Shown here piece by piece: positions 1-8,297 of a stretch of 55,350 nucleotides of DNA. The translations under genes were made by a program, and so were the position numbers. This DNA is from Nostoc sp. NMS8. Lineage in GTDB: Bacteria; Cyanobacteriota; Cyanobacteriia; Cyanobacteriales; Nostocaceae. The notes under the pieces are model-generated. The model worked only from the letters and a program-made list of their open reading frames with translations, was not told where the DNA came from and made no database searches. The DNA lies in assembly GCF_017115045.1 (NCBI RefSeq), contig NZ_JABXKK010000101.1, positions 1 to 55,350 of the forward strand, given 5' to 3'. The stretch's first letter is position 1. Every line of letters begins with the position of its first letter.

Positions 1-431
1 TCTACTACTCCCAAGGCAGATACAGCGAAGCCGAACCCCTTTTCATCCAAGCTTTAGCACTCTGTCGCAAGCTGCTGGGTGAAGAACATCCAGATGTCGC
101 AGAAAGTCTCAACAACCTAGCGTTACTCTACTACTCTCAAGGCAGATACAGCGAAGCCGAACCCCTTTACATCCAAGCTTTGGCACTCAGGCGCAAGCTG
201 CTGGGTGAAGAACACCCAGATATCGCACAAAGTCTCAACAACCTGGCAAAACTTTACTACTTACAAGGACGTTATATCGAAGCTGAACCATTTTATCTGC
301 AAGCTTTAGAGATTTTTGAGCGACGGTTAGGTGCAGATCATCCTAATACTGTTACTGTGCGTAAAAATTTAGCAGATTTGCGCGTAGGCAAAGCCCGCCG
401 CAGGCATCGCCTCCCTCCAAATCCAGAATAA
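1..431 (+). CDS. TPR (kinesin light chain-like) protein, C-terminal part
   Basis: The gene enters from the left edge; the frame is open from base 3, so only about the last 142 codons are visible. Repeats of about 42 residues contain LLGEEHPD and SLNNLA, the signature of tetratricopeptide repeats of the kinesin-light-chain type. Such proteins are scaffolds for protein interactions; the partner is unknown. The repeats are nearly identical at DNA level (about 126-bp period over 1-250), which suggests recent duplication or gene conversion. The last residues (ARRRHRLPP) are encoded by a dispersed repeat, CGCCGCAGGCATCGC, so the tail is probably a late addition. The 5' end and upstream domains lie outside the window. 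Confidence 0.85.
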   Translation, partial: YYSQGRYSEAEPLFIQALALCRKLLGEEHPDVAESLNNLALLYYSQGRYSEAEPLYIQALALRRKLLGEEHPDIAQSLNNLAKLYYLQGRYIEAEPFYLQALEIFERRLGADHPNTVTVRKNLADLRVGKARRRHRLPPNPE

Positions 432-512
432 GCTAGTTTTGTGCAAAGCGTACCGTGATAAAACTGAAAAGTGCGATCGCCTAGACTAAAATTCATATTG
501 AACTAAGTAAAA

Positions 513-850
513 ATGCCATTTTACTTACTCAAAAGGAGCTTTTACTTACTCAAAAGGAGCTTTTACTTACTCAAAATAAGCTTTTGCTTTCTCATTTTGG
601 TGTTTTCCGCAAACAAAAGAAGCTTTTACTTACTAAAAAGGAGCTTTTGCTTTCTCATTTTAGTGTTTTCCGCAAGCAAAAGAAGCTTTTACTTACTAAA
701 AAGGAGCTTTTGCTTTCTCATTTTAGTGTTTTCCGCAAGCAAAAGAAGCTTTTACTTACTAAAAAGGAGCTTTTGCTTTCTCATTTTAGTGTTTTCCGCA
801 AGCAAAATGAGCTTTTACTTTCTCAAACCCCAGTTTGCTTTCTCATTTGA
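513..850. repeat. 21-bp/63-bp hierarchical tandem array
   Basis: A basic unit of 21 bp (TTTTACTTACTCAAAAGGAGC) occurs at least twice at the left. From about 584 it is embedded in a 63-bp higher-order unit that adds TTTTGCTTTCTCATTTTAGTG and TTTTCCGCAAGCAAAAGAAGC. There are three full 63-bp copies and a partial fourth. Because the period is a multiple of three, several frames are open (for example 513-854, with heptads of the type SFYLLKR), but low complexity and lack of a ribosome binding site argue against a real protein. The period equals two helical turns and A/T tracts recur in phase. Confidence 0.85.
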
Positions 851-1015
851 GTAATTCACGCATTCATTTTGGTATATCATTGAGCCGAAAGCTGGCGATG
901 CTCTAGAAAAGAAGTGTAAATAGATAAGCGATGTCTACGACGAGCTACACCTACGCATAGAGCGCACTGCTAGAGGCGATCGCTTTTCTTGAGAGAAAGT
1001 TGTAAAAAAAGCTAT

Positions 1016-1456
1016 ATGACCAGGGTTTATCTAGATACCAGTATTTATAATCGTCCGTTTGACGACCAAACACAGCCAAAAATTTTTCTAGAAACACAAG
1101 CTATCATCTTAATTTTACAAATGGTAGAGGCAAGATTAATAGAGTTAGTTAGTTCTTCAGTTCTAGAATATGAAAATAGACGTAACCCTTTTCTTGTAAA
1201 TCAGCAATTAATGGAGCGATATTTACAAATAGCTGTCTTGAGAGTATTAGTAGATGAAAATATTAGAGTGAGAGCAGAACAACTAGAACACCAAGGAATT
1301 AAACCTATTGATGCACTTCATGTAGCTTGTGCAGAGGCTTCCCAAAGTAATTATTTTATTACTTGCGATCGGAGATTAATCAACCGATGCCAAGATTTAT
1401 CACTTATGGTAATCAACCCAACTAATTTTATTTTTGAGGTAGACAATGGAAATTAA
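1016..1456 (+). CDS. PIN-domain ribonuclease toxin
   Basis: This is a 146-residue PIN-fold protein, probably the toxic RNase of a type II toxin-antitoxin pair. The expected acidic metal-binding positions are visible: D7 in VYLDTS, a glutamate in SSVLEYEN, aspartate in KPIDALHVACAEA and aspartate in FITCDRRLI. I chose the ATG at 1016 because the PIN fold begins with TRVYLDTS directly after it; an in-frame TTG at 989 would only add nine uncharacteristic residues. Its 3' end overlaps the next gene by 11 bases, indicating translational coupling. The toxin-first order is the reverse of many type II pairs. Target RNA is unknown. Confidence 0.8.
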   Translation: MTRVYLDTSIYNRPFDDQTQPKIFLETQAIILILQMVEARLIELVSSSVLEYENRRNPFLVNQQLMERYLQIAVLRVLVDENIRVRAEQLEHQGIKPIDALHVACAEASQSNYFITCDRRLINRCQDLSLMVINPTNFIFEVDNGN

Positions 1457-1673
1457 AGTTATTAACGAACAAGAAAATTTACAAGAAGTGATGCAGGTTT
1501 TGCTCACTCACTTAGAACCATCGAAGGTAATGAAGTTTTGGGCAGCTTGTAAACTAAGTGAAGGTGACTATTTGCAAGTTAAAGAGAAACTGTTTGCTCA
1601 AGAAACGGTTGTCAGCTTATATGCAAAAATCAAAGAATATCAAGATGATGATAGTAATCACTCGCTAGAATGA
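1446..1673 (+). CDS. Small protein downstream of PIN toxin, probable antitoxin
   Basis: A 75-residue acidic, mostly helical protein whose ATG lies inside the last codons of the PIN gene. I see no classical DNA-binding motif, so assignment as antitoxin rests on position, overlap and size. If it is the antitoxin, it would bind and block the PIN active site and perhaps autoregulate the pair. It ends about 30 bases before the Uma2-type gene, so the three genes may be co-transcribed. Confidence 0.65.
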   Translation: MEIKVINEQENLQEVMQVLLTHLEPSKVMKFWAACKLSEGDYLQVKEKLFAQETVVSLYAKIKEYQDDDSNHSLE

Positions 1674-1703
1674 AGCCTCTATTCATGAATTAAAGTTTCA
1701 ACT

Positions 1704-2273
1704 ATGATTGCCTCGCCCCAACAAAACTATCTCACCGTTGAAGAATACCTCCAAATGGAGGAACAGAGCAATATCAAGCATGAATATATAGACGGCTACA
1801 TCTACGCAATGGCTGGAGCGCTAGATCCACACGTTACCATTGCGGGAAACCTGTTCGCTCTCCTCCGTAATCATGTGCGCGGCTCTGGTTGTCGTGTTTA
1901 CATCGCTGACATGAAAGCCAGAATCGAATCTCTGAATCGCTTTTATTATCCCGATGTGATGGTTACTTGCGATCGCCAAGATCAAGAAACGCCAGGTTAT
2001 AAAAGATTTCCCTGTTTAATTGTTGAAGTTTTATCTAATTCTACCGAAGCCTTTGACCGAGGCGATAAATTCGCCGATTATCAAACACTCGAAAGTCTGC
2101 AAGAATATGTTTTAATTAATACCAAACGTCAGCGAGTTGAGTGTTTTCGACGCAATGAGCAAGGGTTGTGGGTTTTACAATCTTACACAGCAGAGCATCA
2201 ATCGTTTCGACTCAATAGCGTGGATTTTGAGGAAACAATGACAGCACTCTACGAAGATGTGGTTTTTGAATAA
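1704..2273 (+). CDS. Uma2 family (DUF820) PD-(D/E)XK endonuclease-like protein
   Basis: A 189-residue member of the Uma2/DUF820 family, which is strongly expanded in cyanobacteria and has the restriction-endonuclease fold. Typical features are TVEEYLQMEE near the N terminus, HEYIDGYIYAMAGA, the catalytic aspartate in RFYYPDVMVTCD, and CLIVEVLSNSTEAFDRGDKFADY with the second acidic residue. The physiological role of the family is not established; some members sit on mobile or defence-like loci. Length is normal and the frame intact. Confidence 0.85.
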   Translation: MIASPQQNYLTVEEYLQMEEQSNIKHEYIDGYIYAMAGALDPHVTIAGNLFALLRNHVRGSGCRVYIADMKARIESLNRFYYPDVMVTCDRQDQETPGYKRFPCLIVEVLSNSTEAFDRGDKFADYQTLESLQEYVLINTKRQRVECFRRNEQGLWVLQSYTAEHQSFRLNSVDFEETMTALYEDVVFE

Positions 2274-2392
2274 TCAATTATTATAGGGTATTCGACGCAA
2301 TATTTAGTAAACTATATAACTGATAAGCCTTGAAGGCTTCCTAACCAAGCGGAAGCGTTGATGAAAGCAGGCACAATTGATTAAAAAAAGTT

Positions 2393-4252
2393 ATGGCGCT
2401 CATAGTTCAGAAATACGGTGGTACATCTGTCGGTTCAGTCGAACGTATTCAAGCTGTTGCACAGCGTGTTTATAAAACTGTTAAAGCTGGAAACTCTATT
2501 GTCGTAGTGGTTTCGGCGATGGGCAAAACCACCGATGGACTCGTCAAACTAGCCACTGAAATTTCTCCAAATCCTAATCGCCGGGAAATGGATATGCTGC
2601 TTTCCACTGGCGAACAAGTAACTATTGCCTTACTCAGTATGGCTTTGCAGGAACTCGGACAGCCTGCAATTTCCATGACTGGCGCTCAAGTAGGAATTGT
2701 TACTGAAGCGGAATACAGCCGCGCTCGGATTTTGCATATTGAAACTACTCGTCTAACTCGCCACATAAATGAAGGTAAAGTTGTTGTAGTAGCTGGCTTC
2801 CAAGGTATCTCTAGCGCTGGAGAGATGGAAATTACCACTTTGGGGCGCGGTGGTTCTGACACGTCAGCAGTGGCGATCGCAGCCGCACTAAAAGCGAATT
2901 TTTGCGAAATTTATACAGACGTTCCAGGTATTCTCACTACAGATCCCCGCTTAGTTGCCGAAGCTCAGTTGATGGATGCCATCACCTGCGATGAAATGTT
3001 GGAATTAGCTAGCTTGGGCGCAAAAGTGCTGCATCCCCGTGCTGTGGAAATTGCCCGTAACTATGGTGTTCCCTTAGTGGTTAGGTCTAGTTGGACGGAT
3101 CAACCAGGTACTTGGGTGACATCAGCCAAACCCCAAGGGCGATCGCTCATCAATCTAGAAATTGCCCGTCCAGTAGATGCTGTAGAATTTGACACTGACC
3201 AAGCAAAAGTCGCTTTGTTGCGCGTACCCGACAAACCAGGCGTGGCAGCGAGATTATTCGGCGAAATTTCTCGGCAAAAAGTAGACGTAGATTTGATTAT
3301 TCAGTCAGTTCATGATGGTAATAGTAATGACATTGCCTTTACTGTCACCACACCAATATTAAAACGGGCAGAAGCAGTAGCAACAGCGATCGCCCCAGCA
3401 CTGAGAAATCAATCTAACCCCAAATTTGACGAAGCCGAGGTAATGGTAGAACATAACATTGCCAAAGTCAGCATCGCAGGCGCGGGAATGATTGGCCGCC
3501 CTGGTGTAGCTGCAAAGATGTTTGCCACATTAGCTGAAGCAGGCGTGAACATTCAAATGATTTCCACCAGCGAAGTGAAAGTAAGTTGCGTAGTCGATGC
3601 CAACCAATGCGATCGCGCCGTCTTAGCACTCCGTACCGCCTTTGAAATTGAAGCAGGGGAGCAGGGAGCAGGGAGCAGGGGAGAATTCCTCACTCCTAAC
3701 TCTTGTACAGACGCGATTAATCGCGTCTGTACTCCTCACTCCCCACCTCCCGTTCGAGGTGTTGCTCTCGATTTGAATCAAGCGCGTCTTGCTATTCGCC
3801 AATTGCCAGATTGTCCGGGGATGGCGGCGAAGTTATTTGGATTATTAGCGCAGCATAATATCAGCGTGGATATGATTATCCAATCTCAGCGTTGCCGGGT
3901 GATTGATGGTGTTCCCAGGCGAGATATTGCTTTTACAGTCTCGCGGATAGATGGGGAAAATGCCAAAAAAATGCTCACCCAAGTAGCGGGAGAGTTAGGA
4001 TGGGGTGAAGTTGTTTTAGACAGTGCGATCGCTAAGGTGAGTATTGTCGGTGCAGGGATGGTAGGACAACCAGGTATTGCCGCTAAAATGTTTGAAGCTT
4101 TAGCCCAACAACAAATCAATATTCAAATGATAGCCACCTCAGAAATCAAAATCAGTTGTGTTGTGGCGCAAGAGCAAGGTGTTAAAGCTTTGCAGGCCAT
4201 TCACGCAGCCTTTGAATTGGCTGGTAGCGAGAAATTTGTCGTGCCAGCGTAA
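2393..4252 (+). CDS. lysC: Aspartate kinase with four ACT domains
   Basis: Aspartokinase phosphorylates L-aspartate, the first step to lysine, threonine, methionine and diaminopimelate. The 619 residues contain an N-terminal kinase domain (KYGGTSVG at 5-12, GRGGSDTSAVA near 160) followed by two pairs of ACT domains (about 265-420 and 455-610), the layout usual in cyanobacteria and expected to give feedback control by lysine/threonine. Between the ACT pairs (codons about 421-453) lies a linker made of repeat DNA: a GAGCAGG heptanucleotide repeat and a perfect 28-bp palindrome. The reading frame is preserved, so the enzyme should still be made. Monocistronic; a hairpin follows at 4339-4378. Confidence 0.95.
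   Translation: MALIVQKYGGTSVGSVERIQAVAQRVYKTVKAGNSIVVVVSAMGKTTDGLVKLATEISPNPNRREMDMLLSTGEQVTIALLSMALQELGQPAISMTGAQVGIVTEAEYSRARILHIETTRLTRHINEGKVVVVAGFQGISSAGEMEITTLGRGGSDTSAVAIAAALKANFCEIYTDVPGILTTDPRLVAEAQLMDAITCDEMLELASLGAKVLHPRAVEIARNYGVPLVVRSSWTDQPGTWVTSAKPQGRSLINLEIARPVDAVEFDTDQAKVALLRVPDKPGVAARLFGEISRQKVDVDLIIQSVHDGNSNDIAFTVTTPILKRAEAVATAIAPALRNQSNPKFDEAEVMVEHNIAKVSIAGAGMIGRPGVAAKMFATLAEAGVNIQMISTSEVKVSCVVDANQCDRAVLALRTAFEIEAGEQGAGSRGEFLTPNSCTDAINRVCTPHSPPPVRGVALDLNQARLAIRQLPDCPGMAAKLFGLLAQHNISVDMIIQSQRCRVIDGVPRRDIAFTVSRIDGENAKKMLTQVAGELGWGEVVLDSAIAKVSIVGAGMVGQPGIAAKMFEALAQQQINIQMIATSEIKISCVVAQEQGVKALQAIHAAFELAGSEKFVVPA
3653..3750. repeat. Repeat-derived in-frame insert within lysC
   Basis: About 98 bp inside lysC consist of GAGCAGG-type heptanucleotide repeats (3656-3683) and a perfect inverted repeat at 3705-3732 with 14-bp arms (GTACAGACGCGATT and its complement). 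Related hairpins occur in intergenic DNA at 24181, 50718 and inside the small element at 54466, so this is a dispersed intergenic repeat now translated as a flexible linker. Confidence 0.75.
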
Positions 4253-4338
4253 AACTTAACTGAATAATTCGTAATTAACCGTGTGGTCTATTTACTCTTT
4301 TGGTAAGTAGGCAGGCGTGAATAATTAAAGGTTTGTAG

Positions 4339-4378
4339 TAAGCGGCTCCAGCCCTATTCTAAGGACTGGAGCCGCTTA
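4339..4378. repeat. Dispersed hairpin downstream of lysC
   Basis: Arms TAAGCGGCTCCAG and CTGGAGCCGCTTA pair perfectly over 13 bp around a 14-base loop. It begins with TTTGTAGTAAG, a start shared with a second element at 7073, so it belongs to a dispersed family. It has no downstream T run, so termination of lysC is possible but unproven. Confidence 0.65.
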
Positions 4379-4525
4379 TACTAATTCTATGTGAGGCTGC
4401 GCTTTATTCAGGTAGGGGCAATTTATGAATTACCCCTACAGCTTAATAAATAAATATTTATATTTTAAAACCAATAATAACACGTAAGCTATAATCGAAC
4501 AATTTATCAAACTATATTTATATTG

Positions 4526-6583
4526 ATGGATAGTCATTTCTTAGATGGACATTATCAAATACTAGAAATTCTCAATGATGGAGAAAAAGGAAAAATCTAT
4601 CTAGTTGAAGATGTTAATCTTCCTAGCAGCCAATTTCTCGTAAAGCAGTTATCTCTTCCTAATAGCAATCCTCAAGCTTTAACAAGCTTACACCGCTTAT
4701 TTGCTAATAAAGCAGCAACTTTAGAAAAACTCGGACAGAAACACGAGCAAATTCAAAAGCTAATTGCTTATTTTGAAGAAAATGAAGAGTTTTATATAGT
4801 CCAAGAATTCATCCCTGGCAATGCTTTAACTGACGAAATTATCCAGGAACAACCTTTGAGAGAAGACGAAGTAATCACTCTTTTATCAGAGATATTAGAA
4901 ACTTTGATTGTTATACACAGCTATGGCGTAATTCATCGAGATATTAAACCAGCAAATATTATTCGCCGTGAATCAGATAAAAAGTTAGTTTTGGTTAATG
5001 TTACTGTTAATGAAGGCATTACTAATACTGTTGAAAGTTCCGAGTATATGCCGATAGAACAAGTTAATGGTAACCTCAAATATAACAGTGATATATATGC
5101 TTTAGGTATTGTTGCGATCGCAGCACTAAAAGGTTTACCTGCAAAAGAAATATCTAATTTACAAAACCAGAGAAATAAGTTGACAGGTGAAATAATTTGG
5201 CGCGATAAAAATCTCAAAGTTAACCGAAAACTAGCACAAATTATTAATCAAATGGTGCGTTTTGATTATCGTAAGCGTTACCAGTATGCAACGGACGTTT
5301 TAGACGATCTGAAAAAGATAACAAATGTTGGTGGCGAACAACAAAAACAGCTTCAAAAAAAATTATTACTAGTTCTAATTGGGATAATTGTTTGTATCAC
5401 CCTTGGTGTTGCAGCGTGGCAATTCAGATCGGCAAAACCTGTACGTAATACTCAACAGACATTTTACCAAAAGGGAGAAAATAAATACGAGGAAGGAAAT
5501 TATGAAGGAGCAATTGAAGATTTCAATCAGGCTATTAAATTAGATCCGCAAAATGCTTTGGCTTATAATCGGCGAGGTGATGCTTATTATCGATTAGGAG
5601 ATTATGAGCAAGCACAAGCAGACTCTAGCCAAGCCATTTTACTCAATCCTCAAGATGCTAATGCCTATTTTGATCGAGGATTTGCTTTTTCGGAATTAGG
5701 CAAATACAAAGAAGCGATCGCAGATTATACCCAAGCAATTAAGTTAAATTCTAAAGATGCTTATGCTTACTATGGCCGGGGATTAGCTCGTACTCAATTG
5801 AAGGATAATAAAGGTGCAATCGAAGATTTTAGCAAAGCGATCGCTTTCAAGCCTGAGTATACCGAAGCCTACTTACAGCGAGGAATTCTCCGTCGTCGTC
5901 TCAGACAAAGAGTTGAAGCTATCCAAGATTTTGATAAAGTAATTAAGATTAATCCTAGTGATGCCAAAGCTTATTATCAAAGGGGTTTAACTCAATCGAT
6001 TAATAAACAAAAATATGCAGCACTTAAAGATTATACAGATGCAATTAACATCAGTCCCAAATATATAGAAGCTTATCTTAATCGTGGTGATATTTACAGC
6101 GACTTGGGCAATCAAGTAGAAGCTACTGAAGATTACAAGACTATTTTACAAATTGACCCAAAATTTATTGCAGCTTATATTCATAGAGGTATTCACCGCT
6201 TTTCTTTCGGAGATTATAAAGGTGCTATTGAAGATTACACCGCAGCGCTAAAACTAGATACTAATAATGTAGCAGCTTACAACAACCGTGGTAACGCCTA
6301 TCTCGAACTGGGAAATAAAAAAGCTGCAAATCAGGATTATTCACGAGCGATCGCAATTAACGCTAACAATGCCTTAGCCTATTATAATCGGGGCGTGATT
6401 CGCACCAAGCAGAAAAATAAACCAGGTGCGATCGCAGATTTCAAAAAAGCTGCAAAACTATTCCAACAGCAAGGGGAACAAGATAGTTATCAAGATGCAC
6501 GGCGGGAAATTGCAATTCTGCAAAATAATTCAGCGCCAGCGCCAACTACGCGCCCTAAATCTGGGAAAATAGAAAAAAATTGA
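4526..6583 (+). CDS. Membrane-anchored protein: degenerate Ser/Thr kinase domain plus TPR repeats
   Basis: A 685-residue protein with an N-terminal protein-kinase-like domain (about 10-265), one membrane helix (about 280-302) and some ten TPR repeats to the C terminus, which would lie outside the cytoplasm. The kinase part keeps a candidate ATP lysine (FLVKQL), the HRDIKPAN catalytic loop at 137-144 and SDIYALG. The magnesium-binding DFG motif is replaced by NVT at 158-160 and the glycine loop is weak, so it may be a pseudokinase. I chose the ATG at 4526 directly after an in-frame TTG. TPRs probably bind a partner; the ligand is unknown. The gene stands alone. Confidence 0.85.
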   Translation: MDSHFLDGHYQILEILNDGEKGKIYLVEDVNLPSSQFLVKQLSLPNSNPQALTSLHRLFANKAATLEKLGQKHEQIQKLIAYFEENEEFYIVQEFIPGNALTDEIIQEQPLREDEVITLLSEILETLIVIHSYGVIHRDIKPANIIRRESDKKLVLVNVTVNEGITNTVESSEYMPIEQVNGNLKYNSDIYALGIVAIAALKGLPAKEISNLQNQRNKLTGEIIWRDKNLKVNRKLAQIINQMVRFDYRKRYQYATDVLDDLKKITNVGGEQQKQLQKKLLLVLIGIIVCITLGVAAWQFRSAKPVRNTQQTFYQKGENKYEEGNYEGAIEDFNQAIKLDPQNALAYNRRGDAYYRLGDYEQAQADSSQAILLNPQDANAYFDRGFAFSELGKYKEAIADYTQAIKLNSKDAYAYYGRGLARTQLKDNKGAIEDFSKAIAFKPEYTEAYLQRGILRRRLRQRVEAIQDFDKVIKINPSDAKAYYQRGLTQSINKQKYAALKDYTDAINISPKYIEAYLNRGDIYSDLGNQVEATEDYKTILQIDPKFIAAYIHRGIHRFSFGDYKGAIEDYTAALKLDTNNVAAYNNRGNAYLELGNKKAANQDYSRAIAINANNALAYYNRGVIRTKQKNKPGAIADFKKAAKLFQQQGEQDSYQDARREIAILQNNSAPAPTTRPKSGKIEKN

Positions 6584-7170
6584 GCCACAATTCAATATAA
6601 TGTTGACTGTCAACAGTCAAAACTCTTAGAAAGTGATTGTGCTATTTAAATGTGTTTTACTTTACAAATTTACGACTAGTAGTCTGTCCCATTAATTTTG
6701 AGAGATAAAAGAACAAACCGCATACTCCTACGGAGAAGCAAGCTACGCGCAGCATCTCGTAAGAGTTGGACGCAAAGAGCGCAAAAAAAGTTAAGAGGAT
6801 GTCTGAAAACTTTTTTTGTATATATCTAACCCTTGGAGATCCCCCTAAATCCCCCTTAAAAAGGGGGACTTTAAGACTCTTATTCCCCCCTTTTTTAAGG
6901 GGAGCCAGCGCGGTCTTGGGGGTTTCTCCCATGAGCGACTGGCGTGGGTTAGGGGGGATCAAGAAATATTTGATACTTCTCAGACATCCTCTAAGAAAAA
7001 GTTAAAAATCAGTTCAGCCATTATATTTAATGGGACAGTCCACTAGTACTTTATCAAACTAGTTTTGATGATTTGTAGTAAGCACTTTAGTACTTAGAAA
7101 ACAAGAATTAAAGTCCTTATTAATTACCATGAGTCACAGTATTTTATTACGACTCAATTAGGATTGCTAT
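6584..7170. other. Gene-free region filled by nested inverted repeats
   Basis: No credible gene. Reading frames at 6657-6962 (minus) and 6766-7005 (plus) are translations of C-rich repeats and should not be annotated. The region holds the nested element at 6675-7047 and a TTTGTAGTAAGCACTTTAGTACTTA hairpin-type repeat from about 7073, followed by the upstream region of the CorA gene. Confidence 0.75.
6675..7047. mobile_element. Nested inverted-repeat element, MITE-like
   Basis: Outer imperfect inverted repeats of about 20 bp: ACTAGTAGTCTGTCCCATTA at 6675-6694 and the near-complement at 7028-7047. Inside are perfect 13-bp inverted repeats, AGAGGATGTCTGA at 6794-6806 and its complement at 6980-6992. 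Inside these is a C-rich/G-rich hairpin repeat (GGAGATCCCCC ... GGGGGGATC). No transposase is encoded. The arrangement looks like successive insertion of three non-autonomous elements. Confidence 0.6.
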
Positions 7171-8151
7171 ATGCTAATTCTCCTGACTTTTTATCCAGAT
7201 AACCTGGAAATATTTACCAGTAGGGATGTCGATACGGTACTGGAAAGAATAGATGGTTCTCACAATATTTGGTTGCGTTGTATTCACTTCCGCGATCGCA
7301 CTGGAACAGCTAGAATTATCAAGCACTTTGGACTCGATCCCTCTCGTGTTAACATGATTTTCAACCATTCACCTCTAGGAATTGATGAAGACGTAGAAGA
7401 TTGTTTATTTGACAGCTATGAAATCCTAACTTCTCAAATAAAAAATAATGAGTTTGAGATGGTGCGTGGCAATATTGTCGTTGGGAAGAACTTCATTATA
7501 ACTTTTGAAATCACTGAATTAAAAATTTTAAGTGTTCTAGCTAATAATCTCCAAAAGCGAACTCTAGATATCCAAAAATTAGGAATTGATTATCTTTTTT
7601 ATCTCATATTTAAAGATATTTTAAATAATTACGAAACTGTATTTACTTATATTTCTAGAAAACTGGATGATTTAGAAGATGAAGTTTTAGACAATTCTGG
7701 TGATGAATCAACATATCAAAAAATTGCCACTATGAGACAATCTACTCGTTCTGGACGCCGTAATTTTCAAAGCATCAAGTTACTTATGGCGATTATGGAT
7801 AATGAAGATTTCCAATGGATCGGCCAGCCAGTGAAAGAATTATTCAATCAAGAATTGGTTCATCACGTTGATAAACTTTGGCAAGAATATCAAGCTATAA
7901 GAGCCTGGATGTCAGAATTAATGGAAATTCAACGTGATAATATTGCTAGTAAAACTGGTGAACGAATTAATCGCCTGACTATTCTTTCGACAATATTTTT
8001 ACCAATTACTTTTATGTCTGGTTTCTATGGTATGAACTTCAAATATATGCCGGAATTAGAACAACCTTGGGCTTACCCTATGGTGATTTCTATGATGGCA
8101 TTAATTGTGATTGGCAGTATTGCTTATGCAAAAAAACAACGTTGGTTGTAA
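7171..8151 (+). CDS. CorA family magnesium/divalent cation transporter
   Basis: CorA proteins form pentameric inner-membrane channels for Mg2+ (some for Co2+, Ni2+ or Zn2+). The 326-residue protein has the long soluble helical N-terminal part and two C-terminal membrane helices. The diagnostic GMN signature (FYGMN near residue 287) follows the first helix and is succeeded by a short acidic periplasmic loop (MPELEQPW). The ATG at 7171 follows TAGGA at a suitable distance. Length and frame are normal. It stands alone, with a dispersed hairpin 24 bases after the stop. The exact metal cannot be told from sequence. Confidence 0.9.
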   Translation: MLILLTFYPDNLEIFTSRDVDTVLERIDGSHNIWLRCIHFRDRTGTARIIKHFGLDPSRVNMIFNHSPLGIDEDVEDCLFDSYEILTSQIKNNEFEMVRGNIVVGKNFIITFEITELKILSVLANNLQKRTLDIQKLGIDYLFYLIFKDILNNYETVFTYISRKLDDLEDEVLDNSGDESTYQKIATMRQSTRSGRRNFQSIKLLMAIMDNEDFQWIGQPVKELFNQELVHHVDKLWQEYQAIRAWMSELMEIQRDNIASKTGERINRLTILSTIFLPITFMSGFYGMNFKYMPELEQPWAYPMVISMMALIVIGSIAYAKKQRWL

Positions 8152-8174
8152 TAGCTATGAAGTTACGAATAAAA

Positions 8175-8206
8175 AGATACCTGACTTCTTCAAGAAGTCG
8201 GGATCT
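8175..8206. repeat. Dispersed hairpin (CCCGACTTCTT family), copy 1
   Basis: Arms CTGACTTCTT and AAGAAGTCGGG with flanking AGAT/ATCT form a stem shortly after the CorA stop. Copies at 19269, 20841 and 22492 share the core. It may help terminate or stabilise the upstream mRNA, but there is no T run. Confidence 0.7.
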
Positions 8207-8297
8207 GAGCCTGTCAGTGAAAAGTAAATCAAATAAGATTACTATTATATATATTTTCAATAAGTAGACTAAATCAACCCTAAATAGGTAAACAAAC

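Noticed and set aside
513..854. Open frames across the 21/63-bp array as heptad-repeat proteins
   Set aside because: Openness follows from a period divisible by three; no ribosome binding site and extreme low complexity.
6657..7005. Two overlapping frames on opposite strands
   Set aside because: They translate a well-known type of C-rich intergenic repeat (LKKGG...FKGDLGG).
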